Shown here in pieces: positions 36,466 to 45,809 of a DNA stretch of 64,000 nt. This DNA comes from Phaeobacter bryozoorum (GTDB lineage Bacteria > Pseudomonadota > Alphaproteobacteria > Rhodobacterales > Rhodobacteraceae), in NCBI RefSeq assembly GCF_041893525.1, contig NZ_CP169068.1; one strand, given 5' to 3'. The notes under the pieces were generated by a model, which ran no database searches, was not told the DNA's origin, and saw nothing but the letters and a program-made list of their open reading frames with translations. Positions within the stretch are counted from its first letter, which is position 1; each line of letters opens with the position of its first letter. A program made the position numbers and the translations under genes.

Positions 36466-37418
36466 GCGGCAAACTCTGGATTACCCGGCCAATGACAGCC
36501 GCGGTTGAGGCGCGTGCGCGGGCGGAATTCGATGTCGAGATCCGCCAGCAGACCAGCCCTTTGAACGCCGATGAGCGCCAGCGTGCGCTGCGTGATTTCG
36601 ACATCGTCCTGCCGACCCTGGGGGACCAGTTCGACGCAGGCAGTTTTGCCGCCGTGCCGCAGCCACGGTGCAGGTTGCTGGCCAATTTCGGCGTCGGCTT
36701 CAATCATATCGACGTGGCGGCCGCGCGCCGGGCCGGGATCGTGGTCAGCAACACCCCCGGCGCCGTTACCGATGCGACCGCTGATATTGCGCTGACGTTG
36801 ATGCTGATGACCGCCCGCCGTGCCGGCGAGGGCGAGCGTCTGGTCCGCTCCGGCGAATGGCAGGGCTGGCATCCCACCCAGATGCTGGGCACGCATCTGA
36901 CAGGCAAACATGTGGGCATCGTCGGCTTTGGCCGCATCGGTGAGGCCATCGCGCGGCGCTGTCACTTCGGCTTTGGCATGTCGGTCAGCTATCTGGCGCG
37001 CAGCGACAAATCACCCGGCTTCCCGGTGTCGCGCGCGGAAAGCCTGACCGCTCTGGCGGCTCAGGTGGATGTGCTGGTGCTTGCAGTGCCCGGCGGTGCG
37101 GAGACGCGACATTTGATCAGCGCGGAGGTTCTGGCGGCGATGCGCCCTCATGCCCTGCTGATCAATATCTCGCGCGGTGAGGTGGTGGATGAGGCGGCGC
37201 TGATCGCCGCCCTTCAGGCGGGCGCGCTCGGCGGGGCAGGTCTGGATGTCTATGAATTCGAGCCGGAGGTGCCGGAGGCCCTGCGGCAGATGGAGCAGGT
37301 CACGCTGCTGCCGCATCTGGGCACCGCCACCGAGGAGGTGCGCAGCGCCATGGGACATCTGGCGCTGGACAATGTCGCCGCCTTCCTTGCTGGTCGGCCG
37401 TTGATTTCGCCCGTGTAA
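36462..37418 (+). CDS. D-2-hydroxyacid dehydrogenase (glyoxylate reductase-like)
   Basis: 318 residues of the D-isomer 2-hydroxyacid dehydrogenase family. NFGVGFNHIDVAAARRAGIV, then KHVGIVGFGRIGEAIARRC (NAD(P) loop), HALLINISRGEVVDEAALIA with the catalytic Arg/Glu region, and LLPHLGTATEEVR with the catalytic His are all present. It reduces a 2-oxoacid such as glyoxylate or hydroxypyruvate; which one is not certain. Start is a TTG that overlaps the previous stop codon (TTGA), so it is coupled to proC-csaA. Confidence 0.9.
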   Translation: MSGKLWITRPMTAAVEARARAEFDVEIRQQTSPLNADERQRALRDFDIVLPTLGDQFDAGSFAAVPQPRCRLLANFGVGFNHIDVAAARRAGIVVSNTPGAVTDATADIALTLMLMTARRAGEGERLVRSGEWQGWHPTQMLGTHLTGKHVGIVGFGRIGEAIARRCHFGFGMSVSYLARSDKSPGFPVSRAESLTALAAQVDVLVLAVPGGAETRHLISAEVLAAMRPHALLINISRGEVVDEAALIAALQAGALGGAGLDVYEFEPEVPEALRQMEQVTLLPHLGTATEEVRSAMGHLALDNVAAFLAGRPLISPV

Positions 37419-37514
37419 CTGCCCGTGTAACCGCCAGCGTATCGCGTCGGGGCGTCTAACGCCCCGCGCGGCGTCAGACGCGCCCGGCCTCCGCTCGGTG
37501 CAGGCCGTTTCAGA

Positions 37515-38114
37515 TCAGCCCGCAGCAGAGGTGGGCTGATCGCCGGTGGCCTCGCGCCAGTGGCGACGGCAGAGCGATACATAGGTTTCATTGCCGCCGA
37601 TCTGCACCTGCGCGCCTTCGGTGATGGTCTGGCCGTTCTCATCCTGCCGGATCACCATGGTTGCCTTTTTACCGCAGTGGCAGATGGTGCGGACTTCGCG
37701 CATTTCATCGGCCAGCGCCAGCAGGGTGGCGGAGCCGGGAAACAGCTTGCCCTGAAAATCGACCCGCAGCCCGTAGCACAAAACCGGCACCCGCAGATCG
37801 TCGACCACCCGCGCCAGATCCCAGACCTGATCCGGCGACAGAAACTGCGCCTCATCGACAAAGATGCTGGCAACACTGCCCCTTGCCAGTCGCTCTGTCA
37901 CTTTGTCGAACAGGTTCTCACCGGGCCGGAAGATGTCAGCCTCGGCACCGATCCCGATGCGGGAGGCGATCCGCCCCTGACCGGCGCGGTTGTCCAGCGC
38001 TGCGGTCAGCAGATAGGTGTCCATATCGTTCTCGCGGTAGTTATGCGAGGCTTGCAAGAGCACCGTCGATTTGCCGGCATTCATGGTGGAGTAGTGGAAG
38101 TAAAGCTTGGCCAT
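37515..38114 (-). CDS. tdk: Thymidine kinase (type II)
   Basis: 199 residues. The P-loop is MNAGKSTVLLQASHNYRE, followed by FVDEAQFLSPDQVWDLARVV and the zinc cysteines in TICHCGKKATMVIRQ and LCRRHW, with SATLLALADEMREV in between. It phosphorylates thymidine to dTMP for salvage. It is a single gene on the minus strand converging on the hydroxyacid dehydrogenase gene; its spacer holds GC-rich palindromes but no clear terminator. Confidence 0.95.
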   Translation of the reverse strand: MAKLYFHYSTMNAGKSTVLLQASHNYRENDMDTYLLTAALDNRAGQGRIASRIGIGAEADIFRPGENLFDKVTERLARGSVASIFVDEAQFLSPDQVWDLARVVDDLRVPVLCYGLRVDFQGKLFPGSATLLALADEMREVRTICHCGKKATMVIRQDENGQTITEGAQVQIGGNETYVSLCRRHWREATGDQPTSAAG

Positions 38115-38502
38115 GGCGCTGATTTAGCCGCAGAGCCGGTCGGAGGAAACGGTTTTCTTCACCAATTCTTCACCGATTGCCCGATGAGCCGACGGCATTT
38201 TCGGTCTGAGGATAAAACGCCCTGCGCGCGGATGCCGGTTCGCGGCGAAACAACCCGAGAAACGAACCACATGACACCTGCGGCAGGGCGCCAACTGGAC
38301 GGAAATTGCCCACCAGCGAAGGCCCACGAAACACGCCTTCGCCCCCAGCGCGTTTCCCTGTCTCGCGACCCGGAACAGCGCGGTAAGTCCCTTAAAAACC
38401 TTAGGGATAGAAATAGCTTTGCATTTCCTTTAAGTGTCGTGAATGGGAAATTAACGCGTTTCTTCCCCGATGGGGTCGCGGTCATATGCAGGTAGATTTT
38501 AT
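38115..38502. other. Intergenic region upstream of the HTH gene
   Basis: About 390 bases. The part 38385-38430 has an imperfect palindrome CCCTTAAAAACCTTAGGG followed by an AT-rich stretch, a fair candidate for promoter or operator of the HTH-arsH pair. No gene or RNA was recognised. Confidence 0.45.
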
Positions 38503-38964
38503 ATGGCAGACATAGGTACTTATCTAAAAAAGCACACCGAGGCTCTGGTCAAGGATGTGGGGATCGAGGCAGCCTGCCAGATCACAGGAAAATCCAAGGC
38601 GACGTTGGGGCGGTATTACTCGGATAATGCCGAACATGTCGATCGGTTCATGCCCGTCGACGCCGTTGCCAAACTGGAAGCTGCGGCCTCCTTCCCGCAT
38701 GTGACTTCCGGTCTGGCGGATCTGAAGAACATCACCTTGTCCTACTGTCAGGCCAGCCCGGCCTCAGAGGCGCGCCGCGGTGGCGTCAATGCGGATGTGA
38801 TTGCGCTCAGCCAGCGCTTTGCCACATTGATGAGCGAATATCAGGAGGCCATGGCCGATGGGATCATCACCATCAATGAGGCCAAGCGGTTGCTGCGCGA
38901 AACGGTGATGCTGCAGCAGGTGCTTCTGGATATGAAACTGCACCTGGAAGAAGAAAGTGGCTGA
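38503..38964 (+). CDS. Putative helix-turn-helix regulator, 153 residues
   Basis: The N-terminal ~60 residues (VKDVGIEAACQITGKSKATL, then GRYYSDNAEHVDRFMPVDAV) resemble the HTH region of phage CII/regulatory proteins; the rest is two long helices (FATLMSEYQEAMADGIITIN, LLRETVMLQQVLLDMKLHLE). It looks like a DNA-binding protein with a helical tail, not a known regulator of arsenic genes. An ATG at 38503 gives the compact form; a GTG-type extension to 38470 adds 11 residues. It overlaps the arsH start by 8 bases, so it is coupled to it. Confidence 0.65.
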   Translation: MADIGTYLKKHTEALVKDVGIEAACQITGKSKATLGRYYSDNAEHVDRFMPVDAVAKLEAAASFPHVTSGLADLKNITLSYCQASPASEARRGGVNADVIALSQRFATLMSEYQEAMADGIITINEAKRLLRETVMLQQVLLDMKLHLEEESG

Positions 38965-39718
38965 GACACCGACGACCGGGCCTGCTGTTTCGGCTGACGG
39001 GCGTGTGGCGGAGGATCTGCCGGCGCTCATCGCCGAGGCCTTGCCGCAGATTGATATCGCCCGCCTGGCAGCGACAGGTGACCCGCAGCATCCGCCCCGG
39101 ATCCTGCTGCTCTATGGCTCCCTGCGGGCCGTCAGCTACTCACGCAAGGTTGCCGAGGAGGCAGCCCGGATCCTGCGCGCGCTGGGCTGCGAGGCGCGGA
39201 TTTTCGATCCGAGCGGGCTGCCATTGCCCGATGACACCGGCAGCGAAGATCACCCCAAGGTGAGCGAACTGCGCGATCTTGCGGTCTGGTGCGATGGAAT
39301 GGTCTGGTCCAGCCCGGAACGGCATGGCGCTATGACGGGCATCATGAAGACACAGATCGACTGGCTGCCGCTGTCGCTGAAAGGCGGTGTTCGCACCACG
39401 CAGGGCAAGACGCTGGCGGTGATGCAGGTCTCCGGCGGGTCGCAATCTTTCAACGCTGTCAACCAGATGCGTATTCTGGGCCGCTGGATGCGGATGCTGA
39501 CCATCCCCAACCAATCCTCGATTCCCAAGGCGTGGCTGGAATTTGCCGAGGGGGACCGGCTGCCCGAAGGCCCGTTCTATCGCCGTGTTGTCGATGTGAT
39601 GGAAGAGCTGGTGAAATTCACCTGGCTAACTCGCGGTCGCAAGGACTACCTGGTCGACCGCTACTCAGAGCGGGTTGAGGACGCCGAGGCCGTGCACCAG
39701 CGGGTGTCGCAGAAATAG
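38957..39718 (+). CDS. arsH: ArsH-family NADPH-dependent FMN reductase
   Basis: 253 residues with the flavodoxin-like ArsH pattern: ILLLYGSLRAVSYSRKVAEE at the FMN site, VWSSPERHGAMTGIMKTQID and LAVMQVSGGSQSFNAVNQMR. ArsH enzymes reduce FMN-linked substrates and oxidise methylated arsenicals in some bacteria. The usual arsenic neighbours (arsR, arsB, arsC) are absent; the preceding gene is an HTH protein overlapping by 8 bases. The start is a GTG. The arsenic role is therefore inferred from family only. Confidence 0.88.
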   Translation: MAETPTTGPAVSADGRVAEDLPALIAEALPQIDIARLAATGDPQHPPRILLLYGSLRAVSYSRKVAEEAARILRALGCEARIFDPSGLPLPDDTGSEDHPKVSELRDLAVWCDGMVWSSPERHGAMTGIMKTQIDWLPLSLKGGVRTTQGKTLAVMQVSGGSQSFNAVNQMRILGRWMRMLTIPNQSSIPKAWLEFAEGDRLPEGPFYRRVVDVMEELVKFTWLTRGRKDYLVDRYSERVEDAEAVHQRVSQK

Positions 39719-39751
39719 CGCCGGACGCGAGCTGAAGGCGAGACTGAATAA

Positions 39752-39775
39752 GGGCCTGCCAGGATCGGCAGGCCC
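39752..39775. terminator. Terminator-like hairpin between arsH and the KASIII-like gene
   Basis: Perfect 9-bp stem GGGCCTGCC/GGCAGGCCC with a 6-base loop. It lies between convergent genes; tails on both sides are AT-rich but lack a strong T tract (minus side TTATTC). Confidence 0.6.
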
Positions 39776-39804
39776 AAATTCGTTTGGCAACTGGTCCGGC
39801 AGGC

Positions 39805-40929
39805 TCAGGCCGCGCGGCGCAGGATCACCGATCCCACCGAATAACCGGCACCGAAAGAGCAGATCAGCCCCAGATCGCCCTCGGCCAGATCATCCGAATA
39901 TTTGGAGAAGGCGATGATCGACCCTGCCGAGGATGTATTGGCGTAATCCTGCAGGATATTGGGCTGTTCACCGGCCTCTGGCGTGCGGCCAAGGACCTTT
40001 TTGCCAATGAAATCATTCATCGTCTTATTGGCCTGATGTAGCCAGAGCCGTTTCAGCTCGGTGTTGCTGACGCCCTCGGCCTCCATGTGATCCGCAATAT
40101 GCTGGCTGACCATCGGCAGCACTTCCTTGAAGACCTTGCGCCCGTTCTGCATGAACTGCATGTCCCGACGATCTGCGACCCCATCCGGGCGCGACCGGCG
40201 CAGATAGCCATTGTTGTTGCGGATATTGTTGGAAAAGCTGGTGGCGCAGCGGGTCGACAGGATTTCGAAATGCGGGCCGCTGGCGTCTTCGCTGCGCTCG
40301 ATCAGGGTGGCCGTTGCCACATCGCCAAAGATGAAATGGCAATCGCGGTCGCGCCACTCAAGATGGCCGGAGCAGATCTCGGGATTGACCACCAGCGCCG
40401 ACCGAATGGAGCCGGAGCGCACCATATCGGCAGCCGCCTGAATCCCAAAGGTGGCGGAGGAACAGGCGACATTCATGTCAAAGGCAAAGCCTTCGATGCC
40501 AAGAAGATCCTGAATTTCGATTGCCAGCGCCGGATAGGCGCGTTCCATATTGGAGGCCGCACAGATGACGGCGTCGACATCCGCCGCAGTCTTGCCGGCC
40601 TGTTTCAGTGCTTTCTTGGCGGCATCCAGTGCCATTTCGGCCATGATGGATGGCTCGTCATCGCTGCGCTGACGCAGCAGCGGGTGCATCACCTCAGGAT
40701 CAAGAATACCGCTCTTGTCCATCACGTAGCGCTGTTCGATACCGGAGGCCTTCAGGATGAAGTCTTCGGAGGAATACGCCAGAGGATCCATCTCACCCGC
40801 TGCAATCGCCTCTGCGTTCTCGGCATTGACCTTATCGGCATAGGCATTGAAGGCTGTGACCAGCTCGGCGTTTGTGATCGTCTGTGACGGCGTAAAGACG
40901 CCCGTGCCGGTGATGGCGGGTGTATACAT
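39805..40929 (-). CDS. Beta-ketoacyl-ACP synthase III family protein
   Basis: 374 residues with the KASIII thiolase-fold catalytic triad: Cys156 in MNVACSSATFG, His in WLHQANKTMNDFIGKK and Asn in YANTSSAGSIIAF. The N terminus is longer than true FabH and the sequence differs from it, so it may make a specialised acyl chain rather than start general fatty acid synthesis. The ATG at 40929 (MYTPAITGTG) is the start; the open extension to 41202 runs through the promoter of the divergent MarR gene. It is divergent from marR-efflux, so MarR may control both. Confidence 0.88.
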   Translation of the reverse strand: MYTPAITGTGVFTPSQTITNAELVTAFNAYADKVNAENAEAIAAGEMDPLAYSSEDFILKASGIEQRYVMDKSGILDPEVMHPLLRQRSDDEPSIMAEMALDAAKKALKQAGKTAADVDAVICAASNMERAYPALAIEIQDLLGIEGFAFDMNVACSSATFGIQAAADMVRSGSIRSALVVNPEICSGHLEWRDRDCHFIFGDVATATLIERSEDASGPHFEILSTRCATSFSNNIRNNNGYLRRSRPDGVADRRDMQFMQNGRKVFKEVLPMVSQHIADHMEAEGVSNTELKRLWLHQANKTMNDFIGKKVLGRTPEAGEQPNILQDYANTSSAGSIIAFSKYSDDLAEGDLGLICSFGAGYSVGSVILRRAA

Positions 40930-41137
40930 GAGCTGGACCTTCGGGTGGTTTTCAAAAGTGCTGCATATCTGGGCATCTTCCCCCAGTGAGGTCAAGGGCA
41001 AGGCCCTTGGCGTTACGGGCGCAGCCCCTACGTCAACCTGATCAGGGCGTCCCGGAGCATTTTTGATATGAATAAAATGCTTCCCTCCTTGAATGGTTCG
41101 AAATTTGAAGTATATGCGCGATGAAGGCGATGGTGGT

Positions 41138-41653
41138 ATGATTCGACAAACCGGCAACGACAGCGACACCCAAACTGACGGCGATACCGCGACGGACGGC
41201 AATCAGGCTGAGACCTGCCCGGAGGTCTGCGCCATGCTGGGTGTCTTTGCGCTCTATTGGCGCATCGACGCCTGCATCGAAGACACCGTTGACCTGCCAG
41301 ACCTGAGCCGGACGGAATGCCATGTGCTGGTGCGTCTGGGCACGCCCTGCCGGATGGGAGAGCTGGCGCGGATGTTGCAGACGGTGCCTTCGTCGGTGAC
41401 CACGGCCGCCGACCGGCTGGAACGGCAGGGTCTGATCCGCCGCAGCAGGGATCCGCAGGACAGGCGCGCCTGGTTGTTGTCGCTCACCCCCGACGGCGCC
41501 GCCAAACGCCAGTATCTGGTCGAGGCGATGACGGATCTGTTCCAACGTATTTCCGGTTTGGACCCGGAGGAAATCAAACAATTTGCGGCCTTGTCGGCCA
41601 AGATTCATGACACAGTCATTAAAGCGGACGCGAAGCCGCGTCGGAAGGAGTAA
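41138..41653 (+). CDS. MarR-family transcriptional regulator
   Basis: 171 residues. After a T/D-rich N-terminal segment the winged helix is clear: TECHVLVRLGTPCRMGELAR, MLQTVPSSVTTAADRLERQG and the wing RDPQDRRAWLLSLTPDG. It is followed at once by the adaptor and RND pump genes (3 bases to the first), with a KASIII-like gene divergent, the common layout of a MarR-controlled efflux operon. The start is uncertain: ATGs at 41093, 41114 and 41138 are all in frame. Confidence 0.88.
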   Translation: MIRQTGNDSDTQTDGDTATDGNQAETCPEVCAMLGVFALYWRIDACIEDTVDLPDLSRTECHVLVRLGTPCRMGELARMLQTVPSSVTTAADRLERQGLIRRSRDPQDRRAWLLSLTPDGAAKRQYLVEAMTDLFQRISGLDPEEIKQFAALSAKIHDTVIKADAKPRRKE

Positions 41654-41656
41654 CCC

Positions 41657-42700
41657 ATGCAGCTGAGTTCGAGAGTCATCGCCGGGGTCGCCGCGTTGCT
41701 ACTGGTGGCCACGCCAACACTGGCCCAGAACGTCCTGAAACCCGTGAAACTGATGGAAACACGCTCAGGCGCGGTGCCTATCCAGCGCGAGTTCTTCGGT
41801 CAGGTCGCGGCAAAAGAGACGGTGGATCTGGCGTTTCAGGTCGGCGGACAGGTTGTGAAATTCCCTGTCACTGAGGGGGCTTTCCTGCCAAAGGGGGCTC
41901 TGGTCGCGGAGTTGGATCTGGAGCCGTTCGAGCTGAAACTGGGACAGGCCCAGCTGCAAAAAGAGCAGGCTGACCGAACCGTCACGCGGCTGGAAAAGCT
42001 GACCGGCACGGTCAGCCAGGTCTCCATCGACGATGCCGAAACCCAGGCCGGACTGGCCCGCATTGCGCTCAGGGATGCCGATTATGCGCTGGAACATGCA
42101 ACGCTGAACGCGCCATTTGATGCCCTGGTGTCCAGCCGTGAGGTCGCCCTGTTCAGCACCGTCAGCGCCGGCAGCCCGATTGTGCGCCTGCACGACATGT
42201 CGGAGCTGCATATCGAGGTCGATGTGCCCGAGGTTCTGTTCCAGCAAGGCGAGGACAATGACGCGCTGACCATCACGGCAAGCTTCCCCGGCAGCGACAA
42301 GACCTACCCGCTGGAAATCCTTGAGTTCGACGCCGAGGCCAGCAGCGTTGGCCAGACCTATCGCGTGACCTTCCGTCTTGACCCGCCCGAGGACCGCCAG
42401 ATTTTCCCAGGGGCCTCGACCTCTGTGCGGGTGACGGTAGATACCGGCATGTCTGCGATCGTGGTCCCGCCAACCGCCATCGTGCCCGCCGCCAACGGCG
42501 ACACCGGGGTGATGCTATTTACACCCAAGGGCGCGGATGAGGGCACCGTCACCTGGACCAGGGTCGAAACCTCGGCCACCGACGGTGGCCAGATCGAGAT
42601 CGTCTCGGGGCTGAACGGTGGCGAAGAAATCGTGCTGACCGGTGGCAGCGCGCTTGCTGACGGGGCGGCCGTGCGTCGCTTCACCGGCTTCACCAACTGA
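41657..42700 (+). CDS. RND efflux periplasmic adaptor (HlyD/AcrA family)
   Basis: 347 residues. A signal peptide (VIAGVAALLLVATPTLAQ) leads to the biotinyl-lipoyl-like part (TVDLAFQVGGQVVKFPVTEG, then GALVAELDLEPFELKLGQAQ), a helical hairpin, the second lipoyl half (ATLNAPFDALVSSREVALFS) and the beta-barrel/MP parts. It bridges the inner-membrane pump to an outer-membrane channel. It is 3 bases after the MarR gene and 11 bases before the pump. No outer-membrane TolC partner is present here. Confidence 0.93.
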   Translation: MQLSSRVIAGVAALLLVATPTLAQNVLKPVKLMETRSGAVPIQREFFGQVAAKETVDLAFQVGGQVVKFPVTEGAFLPKGALVAELDLEPFELKLGQAQLQKEQADRTVTRLEKLTGTVSQVSIDDAETQAGLARIALRDADYALEHATLNAPFDALVSSREVALFSTVSAGSPIVRLHDMSELHIEVDVPEVLFQQGEDNDALTITASFPGSDKTYPLEILEFDAEASSVGQTYRVTFRLDPPEDRQIFPGASTSVRVTVDTGMSAIVVPPTAIVPAANGDTGVMLFTPKGADEGTVTWTRVETSATDGGQIEIVSGLNGGEEIVLTGGSALADGAAVRRFTGFTN

Positions 42701-42711
42701 GGGCGGATCAG

Positions 42712-45700
42712 ATGGACATTGCACGCGGGTCGATCAATCGGCCGCTTTATACGTGGATCATCATGCTGGCCGCCCTGTTTGGCGGTATCTGGGGGTTCCT
42801 GAACCTCGGGCGGCTCGAAGATCCGGCCTTCACCATCAAACAGGCTGTGGTCATTACCCAATATCCCGGCGCCAGCGCCGAGCAGGTGGCGCTGGAAGTG
42901 TCAGAGCCACTGGAATCAGCGATCCAGAAGATGGGGGAGGTGAAGCAGATCACCTCGATGAACCAGCCGGGCCTGTCGCGCATCGATGTCGAAATGCAGG
43001 ACACCTTTGACGGCACCGAACTGCCGGGCCTCTGGACCAAGCTGCGCAAAGAGGTCGAAGACGCGGCGCGGAACCTGCCCGACGGCGTCAGCGACCCTTT
43101 TGTGAACGATGGTTTCGGTGATGTGTTCGGGGTCTTCTACGCCGTTACCGCCGAAGGCTTCACGGATGCCGAACGCCACCAGCTGGCGACATTCCTGCGC
43201 CGAGAGCTTCTTGCCGTTGATGGCGTCGCCGACGTCGAAATCGCGGGCCTGCCGGAAGAGGCGATCTTTGTCGAGCCGAAGATGGCGATCACCGTCAACC
43301 AGAATATCCCGATTGGCGCGGTTTCGAACGCATTGGCCACCGCCAATTCCGTCCGCCCTGCCGGTCAGGTCGACAACGGGCCTGCCCAGACACGCATCAG
43401 CGCGCCGGAAGGCTCGGACTCGGTGACGGAAATCGCCGGGCTGACGATTGGCTCTCAGGGGGAGGTCATCAATATCATTGATATGGCGGATGTGCATCGC
43501 GGCCGCCTCGATGATCCCTCGCAGATCATTCGTTTTGACGGCGTCGAGGCCTTTACCATGGGGGTTGCGGGCCTTGCGACCGAAAACATCGTTGAGGTCG
43601 GCCAGCGGGTTGATGCGCGGCTGGCGGAGCTGAGCACACAGATCCCCTATGGTGTGGAGCTGAAGCCAATCTATCAGCAGCATGTGGTCGTCGACGAGGC
43701 CTCCAATGCCTTTCTCGTGAACCTCGCGATGTCGGTCAGTATCGTTGTCATCGTGCTGGCGGTCTTCATGGGGTGGCGCGCGGCTGTTGTTGTCGGCGCC
43801 ACCCTGCTGCTGACGGTTGTTGGCACATTGATGTTCATGAATATCTTCGCCATCGAAATGGAACGGATCTCGCTCGGGGCGCTGATCATTGCGATGGGGA
43901 TGCTAGTGGACAATGCCATCGTCGTGGCCGAGGGGATGCAGATCTCCATGGCCCGGGGCCGGACCTCACGCGAGGCCGCGCATGAGGCTGCATCGAAAAC
44001 CCAGATCCCGCTGCTGGGCGCGACGGTGATCGGGATCATGGCCTTTGCGGGGATTGGTCTCAGCCCGGATTCAACCGGTGAATTCATGTTCTCGCTCTTT
44101 GCGGTGATCGGGATTTCGCTGTTGCTCAGCTGGCTGCTGGCGCTGACCGCGACGCCGCTGCTGGGGCATTATTTTTTCAAACAGGGTACCGGCGACGATC
44201 AGGATGCCTATTCCGGCCTCTTGTTCCGCACCTATGGCAATATCCTGCGCCTGTCCCTGCGGCTGCGCTGGCTTGTGGTGCCGGGTCTGTTTGCGATCAC
44301 GGTGCTGTGCTTCATCGGTTTTGGTCAGGTGAAACAGCAGTTCTTCCCCAACTCCAACACGCCGCTGTTCTTTGTGCATTACAAGCTGCCGCAGGGTACG
44401 TCGATTGCGACAACCTCCGAGCATATGCGTGTGTTTGAGGACTGGCTGGCCGAACGGGACGATGTAGAGACGGTCGCGACCTTTGTCGGGCAGGGGGCCA
44501 CGCGCTTCATGCTGACCTATGATTCCGAAGACCCGAACCCCAGCTATGGCCATCTGATCATCCGCGCAACGAGCCTTGAGGGCATCCCGGCTCTGCAGGC
44601 GGATCTGGAGGACTTCGGCCAGGGACGCTTCCCCGAAGGCGAATTCCGCACCAAGCGGCTGGTCTTTGGCCCCGGTGGGGGGGCGCCTATCGAGGTCCGT
44701 TTCGCCGGTCCTGATCCGCGCGTGCTGCGCCAGCTGGGCGACGAGGCCATGCAACGGCTGCAAGAGGCGTCGCAGGACATCCTGAGTGTGCGTCAGGACT
44801 GGCGCGAGCAGGAGATCACGCTGAAGCCGATCTATGCCACCGATCGGGCACAGACAGCCGGTGTGTCGCGCGATGCCATCGCTGATGCGCTGCAATTCTC
44901 GACCGACGGTCTGCGCACCGGTGTGTTCCGGGAGCGGGATCGCCTGATCCCCATCGTCCTGCGCCGACCTGCTGACAGCTCCTATAATCTGATGGACCAG
45001 CTGGTGTTCTCAGAGGCGGCGGGCAAATTCATCCCGCTTGAGCAGATGGTCGACGGGGTCGATGTGGTGGTGGAGAACACCCTCGTGCATCGTCGGGACC
45101 GGGTGCCGACCTTGACCGTTGGTGCCGATATTCGGGCGGATCTGACCGCAGCCACCGTCTTTGCCCAGGTGAAGGACAGCATCGAGGCGATGTCGCTGCC
45201 GACCGGCTACACCATGGAGTGGGGTGGCGAGCATGAGAACTCAGCCGATGCCAATGCCAGCCTCGGCAAGCAGCTCCCGGTGACGATCCTGATCATGGTT
45301 CTTATCTCGGTACTGCTGTTCAACGCGATCCGTCAGCCGATTATCATCTGGCTGCTGGTGCCGATGTCGGTCAACGGGGTGGTGATTGGTCTGCTTGGCA
45401 CCGGTATGCCCTTTACCTTCACGGCGCTTCTGGGCCTGCTCAGCCTCTCTGGCATGCTGATCAAGAACGGCATCGTGCTGGTTGAGGAAATCGATCTGGT
45501 CCGGGCCGAGGGCAAACCCCTGCGGGAGGCCATCGTCGAGGCATCGGTGTCGCGTCTGCGCCCGGTGATGCTGGCGGCGGTGACAACCATCCTTGGCATG
45601 GTGCCGCTGCTGACCGACGCGTTTTTCGTGTCGATGGCGATCACCATCATGGGGGGACTGGCCTTTGCCACGATCCTCACGCTGGTGGCCGCGCCGGTGT

Positions 45701-45756
45701 TCTACCTGATCTTCTTTGCCCGCGATGAAAAGCGCGAACAGGCTGCCGCAGCCTGA
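42712..45756 (+). CDS. RND-family efflux pump permease
   Basis: 1014 residues, 12 membrane helices in two halves with large periplasmic loops, the RND layout. An initial helix (YTWIIMLAALFGGIWGFLNL), the porter region starting VVITQYPGASAEQVALEVSE and the proton-relay helix with GMLVDNAIVVAEGM are diagnostic. It exports hydrophobic compounds from the periplasm or membrane using the proton gradient. The substrate is unknown. Operon: MarR, adaptor, pump, then a terminator. Confidence 0.95.
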   Translation: MDIARGSINRPLYTWIIMLAALFGGIWGFLNLGRLEDPAFTIKQAVVITQYPGASAEQVALEVSEPLESAIQKMGEVKQITSMNQPGLSRIDVEMQDTFDGTELPGLWTKLRKEVEDAARNLPDGVSDPFVNDGFGDVFGVFYAVTAEGFTDAERHQLATFLRRELLAVDGVADVEIAGLPEEAIFVEPKMAITVNQNIPIGAVSNALATANSVRPAGQVDNGPAQTRISAPEGSDSVTEIAGLTIGSQGEVINIIDMADVHRGRLDDPSQIIRFDGVEAFTMGVAGLATENIVEVGQRVDARLAELSTQIPYGVELKPIYQQHVVVDEASNAFLVNLAMSVSIVVIVLAVFMGWRAAVVVGATLLLTVVGTLMFMNIFAIEMERISLGALIIAMGMLVDNAIVVAEGMQISMARGRTSREAAHEAASKTQIPLLGATVIGIMAFAGIGLSPDSTGEFMFSLFAVIGISLLLSWLLALTATPLLGHYFFKQGTGDDQDAYSGLLFRTYGNILRLSLRLRWLVVPGLFAITVLCFIGFGQVKQQFFPNSNTPLFFVHYKLPQGTSIATTSEHMRVFEDWLAERDDVETVATFVGQGATRFMLTYDSEDPNPSYGHLIIRATSLEGIPALQADLEDFGQGRFPEGEFRTKRLVFGPGGGAPIEVRFAGPDPRVLRQLGDEAMQRLQEASQDILSVRQDWREQEITLKPIYATDRAQTAGVSRDAIADALQFSTDGLRTGVFRERDRLIPIVLRRPADSSYNLMDQLVFSEAAGKFIPLEQMVDGVDVVVENTLVHRRDRVPTLTVGADIRADLTAATVFAQVKDSIEAMSLPTGYTMEWGGEHENSADANASLGKQLPVTILIMVLISVLLFNAIRQPIIIWLLVPMSVNGVVIGLLGTGMPFTFTALLGLLSLSGMLIKNGIVLVEEIDLVRAEGKPLREAIVEASVSRLRPVMLAAVTTILGMVPLLTDAFFVSMAITIMGGLAFATILTLVAAPVFYLIFFARDEKREQAAAA

Positions 45757-45776
45757 TCCCGCCCCGCTGAACTCTG

Positions 45777-45809
45777 AAAAAGCCCCGGTTGCAGAACCGG
45801 GGCTTTTTC
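45777..45809 (+). terminator. Rho-independent terminator of the efflux operon
   Basis: 14-bp perfect stem (AAAAAGCCCCGGTT and complement) with a GCAG loop and a TTTTT tail, 20 bases after the pump stop. Confidence 0.9.

Noticed and set aside
40930..41202. N-terminal extension of the KASIII-like frame
   Set aside because: It runs through the divergent marR promoter and lacks homology-like sequence; the ATG at 40929 starts the real domain.
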